A stretch of 64,000 nucleotides of DNA from Dryococelus australis (taxonomy: Eukaryota; Arthropoda; Insecta; Phasmatodea; Phasmatidae), in NCBI GenBank assembly GCA_029891345.1, contig CM057002.1, positions 20,846,295 to 20,910,294 of the forward strand, written 5' to 3'. The translations under genes and the position numbers were made by a program. This document shows, piece after piece, positions 55,986 through 64,000 of the stretch; within the stretch, counting starts at the first letter, position 1, and every line of letters starts with the position of its first letter. The notes below the pieces were generated by a model that ran no database searches, was not told the origin of the DNA, and saw nothing but the letters and a program-made list of their open reading frames with translations.

Positions 55986-56673
55986 TAGTCATTAATTCCA
56001 GCTCGGCTTCAGAGGTTATAAGAACATTCACAAATTAGGAAGTTGCACCATTTCTAGTCCTTCAGGCAATTTTATTGTGAATACAATTTAAGGTGTGTTT
56101 GCCTTCTTGCTTTCCTGGTGCATTAATAGATGATGCACATGTAAAAAAGAGCTTGCACAACAAAATTCAGCATATGATTGACTGACCAGTTAAAATTACT
56201 GCAGATAGATAGAAAAAACCTTTGCTCATATCTGCCTTTTGTCTTGGAATTAACTTGCAAGCATTTTCCAACTGTTGGTTTATTATAAATATGTAACATT
56301 TGAGATTTGTGTATGATGTTATAAATACAGGGCAACTGCATCAAATTGAAATCCAAGTGCATTCGATAAAGAGTTTTTCTTGCATGGCGAAAAAGCCAAA
56401 TTGATGATGCAATACTGCTGCAGTCCATTTGATTAGGAAGTTATATTTTGCACAATTGCTTTTTAATATCTACACTTTATATAAGGAGGCAAATCAAAGA
56501 ACAACTTACATAGTTAACTACCCTAATCTTAAAGCTAAAAGCAGCACAAATAATGACGACTTATGATCTGAATCTGGACTTGACGGCCCTTAGAAAGTCT
56601 CTTAGAGCAAATGCCTGTAATTAAAAAAATCCCATTGTCCTGAAGCTCAAGCATACATATTTAATATAAAAAC

Positions 56674-58625
56674 TGACACCGTCGCGTGAGACACGAGACG
56701 AACGATGACACAATAACTTACTGATGATATGGGCGCCAGCGGTGCATCCCAATCACCACACTGTTGTGACTCAGGATTCTCAGGGATGCTCTTGGTTCTG
56801 TATGTCTGTCTCACCTGAGCATACTTACAAACACGTTGGCAATACTAAACTTTTACTACACATTGTAACACTTTGAAAAAGAAACAAATGTGGCTAGGAC
56901 ACTGTCACTACAAATGGAAGAAGATGGTTCGCTATGATACCTGGTTTATTTATACCGTTCGTAAAAATCAATGTGCCATGAAATTAATGATACACTTTTT
57001 CGTGTCTAGCTAACTCCGCTTGGGTGCTCTCCAGCCTGCAATTACTCTAACACACGCCTAGATAGATGATCTCACCACGGCGTATGAAAAAACAATCTTC
57101 ACAGGGAAGAGAGTCGACAGCCGCTAGGGTGGACTGACGATTTTCCCTGAAGATAGGACACTGTGAATTACAAAATGAAACACTTGATGATCATTAACAC
57201 GTGTGCTTACTTGGCATCACTAACACAAACTCATCTGGGCTCGCCCGCCAGCATGTGGGTAGTGTGGTGACGGCCTATACACAGAGCTGGCTAGGACGGA
57301 AGTAATGTCACCGTACACAATTACAAAATTACACAAATTGCACAAAGACCCTTAAAAGATGATGGGGTATGAGATGAATAGTCACAATAAACACACACAT
57401 GTGAAAACAAGTTCAGATGGCGCGAATGCTGCTGGATAAAGTTTGTAGCGGACCACATGGTGCAAGTGAAATTGCAATATTTTTTCGTGGAAACAGCAAA
57501 TTAAATTCCAACAAAATATTATTCTGGTAGAGAAAATGATTCTCTTTGCGATTACAGTGGTTACAGGCATGTAGCATGCCTCATGAAGGAAAAAGAAACA
57601 TTAACGTGACCGCGTGGTAAAACACAAAAAGCATCAATCACATGAAAAATACATTGAACCCTGAATAAAAATGACATAGAACCCTAAAATAAATTATGGC
57701 ACACATGGTTTTACTAAAAAAAACTCTCAAAGCGCAAGGATGGCGCGGACATGAACTTGATGGCGATTAGCCACATGGTTGTAGGTGATGTAACCATAAA
57801 ATATTCATATACGAAAAATACCCTCAAACACATATGTAGAATTAAAGCCCTTCAAATTGAACGCAGCAATAATACAGAAATTACAATGAAACATCTTTAC
57901 CAGAAGCGGATGGCGCCTGACTCAAGTTTTGTGGGTTGCACAATCTCTCCATCTTTCTCCTCAATTATGTTGAAAGTGCCACAAGGACGAAATAAATTAG
58001 TGAAGCGGAAGCATAATGCTGGGGAAACGCCTGGCAAAACGTACGCAAGCAAAGGTTGACCAGTGTACTAAAAGTGCTATTGAAATCTAAATCAGTGAAT
58101 AAAAAGTTGTAGTGCGTACATGACAGTGTCTTACTTCGCCAGCTCTCCTAGATAGACTGCCCAGAGGCAAGCATTGCATGGACCTACCATGGCTGCCTAC
58201 GGGGTTCACATATGGGGAAGTGGTATGCACGCAGAGTAAATTTTTATATAATTTGAAAATAAAAGTGGCACAAATAAATTAAATATTGTTTTACATTTTA
58301 TAATTTTCTTGTGAATTTTCTGTATTATCTCAGTGTTCTGTATTATCCGGCGTTCATGCCAAAATATTTGTGTTCTTAATCTTAGTGCAGCGTGCACTTT
58401 GAATTTCATAACCAAACATTTTAAAAATAACAAACACTTTAAAACACTGTAAGACATAGCAAACCCTGAAAATATAAATACAAGACACATTTTATGCTGC
58501 AAAATAATATTCTTTATGTGAAAGTTCAAAAATATTGGCCTCTTTGCGCAAGTGCATGTACACCTGACACGTGCGTGGTGAGCGCCGTCATGAGCTCTAG
58601 CGCCGCTGGCTGTTAGCCGGCGTCA
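56674..58625 (-). mobile_element. Solo LTR of the Gypsy-type family (1,952 bp)
   Basis: Complementary along its whole length to the 3' LTR at 44167-46032. It starts (minus strand) TGACGCCGGCTAACAG and ends GACGGTGTCA, and has an exact 4-bp target duplication AAAC (56670-56673, 58626-58629). No internal region, so it arose by recombination between two LTRs. It is diverged from the 3' LTR (roughly one base in five) and is independent of it. Confidence 0.93.
57751..58059 (+). other. Antisense open frame inside the solo LTR
   Basis: 102 codons, antisense to the LTR. It is homologous to the 125-codon frame 45046-44669 (minus) in the other LTR. Shared patterns include KYS.T.NTLK, ITMK / VTMK, and PQGRNKL / PQGRKKL followed by KRKHNAGE. 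The only length difference I see in the shared part is six bases. Roughly half the residues agree. It is basic and has no known domain. Not shown to be a gene. Confidence 0.4.
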
Positions 58626-58629
58626 AAAC

Positions 58630-60599
58630 ATTTAAACTTTTCAGATGAATATCCTGCTAAGAGTACAGTGAAAGCTCAGTGCATCATTCCCAGTTTATCT
58701 GTGCTCATACACAGTTTATTTTGCACTGTCCTTGGGAATTTCCCTGTAGAACAACGTTTAAAAAGCCTGCATAATGTTTTCTCCAAAAGTATAAATATTT
58801 CCACTTGTTATTTTCGAAAGATCTCATCGTTTCCAATTATGGGTATGGATCATTCATAAATGCTGACATCATACAATTGACGCTGTGTGGCTGGACGAGA
58901 AGGGGTTCAGGTTAGGTTTCAGGGGCGGTGAAAGGTTTTAGGAGAGGAATTGGTGTGATTACCCGACTAGGCGCCAGACATCGCTCAAAGGCAGCATCAA
59001 TAGTAGTGGTTGTGATGCAAAGAGACTCTTGGTGCTCTCGGGGTGCTGCAGGCTGATTCACCCGGTCACTGCTGGTCACTGCTGCTCCTGTTAGTATTAT
59101 TATTTTTCCAGTTGTTTCCTAAATGGTGGATTATTAGGGCTTCCCACATGCCATTTAACTGATTCATGTTGTAACTGCTTGAATAACGAAATATTAACTG
59201 TAATCCTTGAGTACATGTTATGCGGTGCACTATGAAGGATGATATATACCTGATACACGATGCAGAGACAAAATCACACTATAAATATACACTGGAACAT
59301 TACAATTACACTTGCAGAAAATTGGCGGGAAATTGTAAGGGCCTGTACCCTGAAATGCCTTGCAGCAAATGAAATAAATCACATGTGGTTCAGTTCACTG
59401 TTGCATTTATTCGATACACTTTACATGATCCCTGCTGAAGCAACTTTACAAAGGTTACCAGACGTAACGAACCAGCTACGGTTACTCTGCAAAAGGCACA
59501 AAGGCCACAAAATATTTACGTGCTGTTTAAACTTCCCCAGGCGAAGCTAGCACTGGGGAAGGCGAGGGGTGGTGTCCTGGGCGGCGATGCATAAACCATT
59601 CCGAATTAAATGATACTACTGCTGAATTATATGACTGGTGAAACAAAATTTGAGTGCCACCTGGGCACGGGAAAATGTGAGACGTGATGACACGCAACTG
59701 CACCCCTACAATACTCGACACTGACTAAACTTTCCACGCGGCATGTAAGCCGGCAATGGCGGGCTGGTAGGCCACGTGAAAGTACATGGTGACATACTTT
59801 GCACACAATTATCCTTACCGGCTCTTAACGTGCAATTTGCCAATACATAAAGTTAATGGTATTAACAAAACACATACAGATACTTGCAAAATGATGGTGG
59901 GATGAAGCACAGAACACAAGTGATGTGAAAATAAACAATTTATAGAAAATAAATTTGCAGGTCCAAAACCTTGAAAAATGGTGTGCGTATTAGGTGTCTG
60001 TTGCACACCGGTAACTAGATTTTGCATGGCGTGTGCCAAAAACCCTTAAATAAATATTCACACCTTTTTTGTTCGTCAGCATATCACTCCGTGCTGCAGA
60101 GTTCATGGCCGCTCAGGAAGGCACATCACATGGGATGCTGCCCTGCCACACATGCACACGTGCACGCACTCTCTCTCTCTCTCTGGTGTACTTCGTAGAA
60201 TGCGGGTGATGGCTGCGATGTCTTCAGTGTGTTCAGTCGGACAAACAGGCTTCAGGAGAGGGACGCGTGCACACGTCACATTTGTGCAACTCAGTTATGG
60301 ACATCACAAGCAGCTGCCACTCTTTCTCTGATGCTGGCAACTCCTAGATGCTGACATCAGAGCAAAAGTGGCTGCACTAGAAAATTCACGGGCAAATTGT
60401 GGGATTCTTGTTCTAAAAGACATGTACATAGTATTACTTTAAAATATTCGTAAAGTATATTTCAGAATATCTATGAGGCTTCCCGACGTGTATTTGGTGG
60501 GGAAGGTGCTGAAATGGAGAAATGGACGTGTGTACATATGGTGGCTTGGACACCACAAGCTCGATGACTCCTAACTGCCTAGCTGATCAGGTCATGTCA
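58630..60599. other. Dgk intron without recognised features
   Basis: No exon, SINE or MITE recognised. A short (CT)n run lies at about 60170-60184. Confidence 0.5.
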
Positions 60600-60835
60600 G
60601 GTAACAGCTATAAACATTGAGGTCTTGAGAGCCAATGAGAGTGAAGTGAGGTGAGTATGGAGCAGCACTGGAATGCAAACAGGGGAGATGGGAGATCCCC
60701 AAGAAAACCCACCATCCAGCAGCATCCTCTGGCATGATTACCACATGCAAAAATCTGAGTGTGACTGCTGGGAATAGAACCCAGTTCACCTACCTGGCAG
60801 GCAAGTAGTCTGACCACTAGACCACCGTTACTCCC
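60600..60835 (-). mobile_element. SINE family A, full length
   Basis: On the minus strand box A reads GGTGGTCTAGTGGTCAGACT and box B GGGTTCTATTCCC, then the family body and an end CTCATTGGCTCTCAAGACCT. Complete. Confidence 0.9.
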
Positions 60836-61570
60836 ACCATTGGAAGGGATATGCAGATAATGGTGCTGTAACTAATGATAGGAATGAGCAGCATTATGTA
60901 GTGGAAAAAAAAGATCCTATGTGACATAAATTGGGAAAGATGTTTGGAATCTTGATGAAAGATTAAAGTTTTTTATTAATGAATAGAGACCTGCAAAATT
61001 CACGTTATTATTTCAGTACAGACTGAACTTCAAGTTACTGTGCGTTTCACTGACTACAGCAATTGGCCGGAAATATGTCTGTCACGCTTCGGAGAACTCT
61101 TGAGCCAATAAGATAATATCCGTGATGGAGTGACCAATCTCTTTTAAGGAGATCAAGCAGGTAGCTGACAATTAAAGTGCAGTGGCCAATGAAACCATGG
61201 ACTGCACACACTTGTTTATGAGGCAGTGGAGTCTATCCTGTCCCCGAAAGATAGCGCAAATTTTGCAGGCCTCTACGGATGAGGTATAGAAAAAAGTTGA
61301 TGTAGCAAAGTGTTTAGATTTCTTCCATCTATTCCGACTCTTAAAAATGATATTCTACTTGTAATCTAACAAATATTTTTGTTAGCTACAAGATATGGCA
61401 GCATGCCTCATATTATTCAGTTGATTCTACAAACAAGGTCTACAGAGCTTCTGCTGTGCTTGGTTTGAATGTGGTGTGGTATGATGTGGTGTGTGTGTGT
61501 CGTGTGTACATGTGTGAGCGAGTGAAGGGAGGTACCACAAGTGGGCACGTGCTGCTCTGTTGACGTCCAG
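60836..61570. other. Dgk intron end
   Basis: AT-rich, with a TG-rich stretch at about 61470-61515 before the acceptor CTGTTGACGTCCAG at 61570. No other feature. Confidence 0.5.
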
Positions 61571-61853
61571 TTGCTGGGTGGGGCGAGCCAGGAGCAGCAG
61601 GGGCCCATGTCCTTCCAGATAGTCCCACCGTTTAACTGCTACCCACTTGTCGTCTTCATCAACCCCAAGTCAGGCGGGCGGCAGGGCGCGCGCATGCTAC
61701 GCAAGTTCCAGTACCTGCTCAACCCTCGTCAGGTCTACAACCTCGCCAAGGGCGGGCCCATGACCGGCCTCACCATGTTCAAGGATGTCCCCAACTTCAG
61801 AGTTATCTGCTGTGGCGGCGACGGCACTGTCGGCTGGGTGCTTGAGAACATGG
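61571..61853 (+). CDS. Dgk: Dgk exon: kinase catalytic domain, nucleotide-binding part
   Basis: Starts [20 protein letters not shown], then the catalytic domain: [47 protein letters not shown] and [22 protein letters not shown] is the Gly-rich ATP-binding motif of DGKs, intact here. Phase 0 start, phase 1 end (ATGG|GTGAGT). The start at 61571 gives the frame match with the preceding exon. Confidence 0.95.
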
Positions 61854-63203
61854 GTGAGTCTACATTGTTCCACCAACCTTGGTCCTGATTTCACAGCCAA
61901 TCCATGTTAGCACACAGAAATTAAAAACATTTACTTTCAAAAATAAATATTTTGGAAGATAGCTGTCAAAACAAAATTTTTCTTAGCAACACTTAAATAA
62001 TTGTAAATTTTATGAAGTTCAGTACTACTGCCAGCAATTTATGTGTATGGTAGTTAATATATTTCTGCTGTTGTAATATTTTAGTAAAACAGATTTTTAT
62101 AATACATTTTTATGAAGTACTGTGCAGTCAATGCAAGGAACAATGTGTTGAATTGTGGAATTTAATTCTCATTTATACCTTGTTTTTTCCAAATTGAAAG
62201 GGCAGTCTGCTAAATTTAGAGAGATTAGAAGCAGTTAGCTTTGGATACTGGCACATTATTACATCACATAGTAGTCAGTTTAAAGGCATTCATACAAGGG
62301 CATTGATACTTTTTTTGCATATTACAGGTTTTTATTTGCTTTGGTAAGAAATAATAGTCTTAAAAGAGTACGACTCCAAGAGAAATTCCGGGCCCCTGAG
62401 CAATGTGTGCAGTGGGCCCCCCTTCCCTCCCCACCAAAATCGACCATTGATAACAACATAAATAGCCATCATCAATGCAAAAAAATTAATAAGTTTTGAG
62501 TGTCAAAATTAGATTTTTACGTAATACTTAGTTTTATAAATAAACACTCATGAATCGGAGCCCTCCCGGGAACTCGAGCCCCTGAGCATTGCACTCTCTT
62601 GCACCCCCTCTTGTCGGGCCTGCTTATTAAGGGAGGAAACTTCTAACAGGCAACTTCTTAAAAGCAAGCAACAGTAATTTTTTAAAATAAGCAACATGTT
62701 ATTTTTAATTTATATATTTTTTTGTACAAATCTAGATTAAGTTATTATTTATACTACGTAACGAACCCCATAAGATATCTGAAAATTCTAGTAAATTTTT
62801 TTTTTTTTGGCTCTTTAACAGCTTTAAAGCTGTAGAATCACGCAAAGTCAAGTAAGAACATGAGGCTCTTCAGCCAGTCTTGCATTTAGTGGTAAAGTGT
62901 TCAAGACAAATAGCTGCTGACCATTTACTTTGTATTACAATCCCTACTATAGGACTTCATAACATATTTGAGTCTCTTACATTACCAATTCTGTAATGCA
63001 AGACAAAAAAATTGATACATTTGTCTCATAAAATCATGTAATTTTTATGGAAGTTCTTTAAATAAACAAAATAAAAACCAGTGGTCATACAATACAAACA
63101 GGTACAGACAAGTTTAACACGACATTTTAGCCCAACCTCAAATAACATTTGAGCATGTGTGGAGTTGTGTGCGAGGTTGACAAAGTGCATGTTTTGTTTG
63201 CAG
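61854..63203. other. Dgk intron without recognised features
   Basis: AT-rich. Two diverged copies of a GGGCCCCTGAGCA-type sequence lie at about 62390 and 62577 (GAGCCCCTGAGCATTGCACT), perhaps an old repeat. No exon. Confidence 0.45.
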
Positions 63204-63328
63204 ACCGGGTGCAGTTTGAGTATCAGCCCTCAGTAGGGGTGGTGCCGCTGGGGACGGGCAACGACCTGGCACGCTGCCTTCGCTGGGGTGGCGGCTACGA
63301 AGGCGAGTCTTTACCCAAGTTGCTCAAG
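63204..63328 (+). CDS. Dgk: Dgk exon: kinase catalytic domain, GTGNDLAR part
   Basis: Codes [20 protein letters not shown], then [17 protein letters not shown] and [15 protein letters not shown] is the conserved DGK catalytic motif and RWGGGYEGE follows as in type I enzymes. Phase 1 start (TTTGCAG|AC), phase 0 end (AAG|GTGAGT). The rest of the catalytic domain and the accessory domain lie after the window. Confidence 0.95.
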
Positions 63329-64000
63329 GTGAGTGTACCAACTCTCCTACCACACATCGATGAAGCACTGCTTCAAACAGTAGTGTGTAGTTGAGGGCCT
63401 GTCTTATCCACTCTGGTGCTACAGGATGTTCACTGAAATTGCATTTTGGAATTCCCTGACTTTTCCCCGTTTTCCATGCAGAATCTTGCCATTATGTATT
63501 TTCAGGAATACTGACATCTTGCAGTACCATATTTTTACACCATTGACAGAACAAATATGCTATCAGTGAAGTTGAATAATATTAGACTGCAACAGACCAA
63601 GCAGGCAAGGCCAATATTTTATTCAACCCATCAATATTTCTCGCAATACACGCTATTGACTTCACATAAGTGCCTATTACATAAATACAAATACAGTACT
63701 TTATTTTGTACACATAGGCCCTATGTCACTCAGCAAAGATGTATTATTGCCAGATCACAAACTTAAAAATTGAAATCTTAAAATGCATATGCTCATAATT
63801 ACATTATACTGTATTGCCACAACTAACAATTTTTATAGAGTAACAATTATATATATTTTCGCTGACTAAGGTAAAAATTCTATGACATTTCACTGTCACA
63901 AGAAATTCCCTGAATTTTCCCTGTTTTCCTGTGGGTGAACATCCTGTGGTACAGCATCATCAGTGAGATTCTTGAGAGTATGGATGAACCTACATCCAAT
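63329..64000. other. Dgk intron (open), with a probable MITE
   Basis: ACAGGATGTTCAC at about 63421 recurs inverted as GTGAACATCCTGT at about 63935-63947, bounding some 530 bp with AT-rich interior. The ends are the only evidence. No further exon before the window end. Confidence 0.5.

Larger units (their letters stand above)
55243..56669. other. Dgk intron carrying two SINEs
   Basis: SINE family A at 55437-55690 and family B at 55692-55985 lie nearly end to end. The remainder is AT-rich without features. Confidence 0.5.

Noticed and set aside
1..64000. CRISPR arrays, operons, bacterial-type defence genes
   Set aside because: The window is eukaryotic with spliced exons; the tandem repeats lack repeat-spacer structure and no such protein families appear.

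Overview
The window looks like a piece of a large, repeat-rich arthropod genome, most likely an insect. It has long AT-rich introns, short GC-rich exons with GT-AG borders, several tRNA-derived SINEs, Tc1- and pogo-type DNA transposons, MITEs, a Ty3/Gypsy-type retroelement and a decayed Polinton-like element. I cannot name the species; a large-genome hemimetabolous insect is only a guess.

The one host gene I can support is a type I diacylglycerol kinase (Dgk), on the plus strand and open at both ends. Twelve exons (3248-3391, 32199-32430, 37539-37712, 46217-46339, 49215-49264, 49350-49424, 50536-50655, 52033-52150, 53664-53869, 55057-55242, 61571-61853, 63204-63328) join with matching phases into 612 codons without a stop. 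In order they encode the end of the recoverin-homology (RVH) domain, a Ser-rich linker, two EF-hands, two C1 zinc domains and the first half of the kinase catalytic domain. The extreme N-terminus and the C-terminal half of the kinase lie outside the window. Introns run from 85 bp to 28.8 kb.

The 28.8-kb second visible intron (3392-32198) is mostly transposon debris. It holds two MITE families whose ends share TTCACGGTWA and which sit inside one another. It also holds a Tc1-like element (7710-17364) split by a 9.1-kb Polinton-like element (7746-16845) with 1.5-kb inverted repeats and a 6-bp target duplication, which itself carries a 2.7-kb insertion. A pogo/Tigger-like element lies at 23108-24472, and SINEs at 21896, 28903, 31175 and 32040.

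The intron before the EF-hand exons holds a Gypsy-type element (39795-46032) with unusually long LTRs of about 1.9 kb, a 5' LTR cut down to about 410 bp and a pol broken by stops and frameshifts. A solo LTR of the same family lies in the opposite orientation at 56674-58625 with a clean AAAC target duplication. An 83-bp tandem repeat (37323-37571) has copied the splice acceptor and first coding bases of the Ser-rich exon three times.

Nothing here resembles a multigene operon or defence system. The most unusual items are the nested Polinton-like element, the tandemly copied splice acceptor, and an antisense reading frame shared by the two LTR copies.
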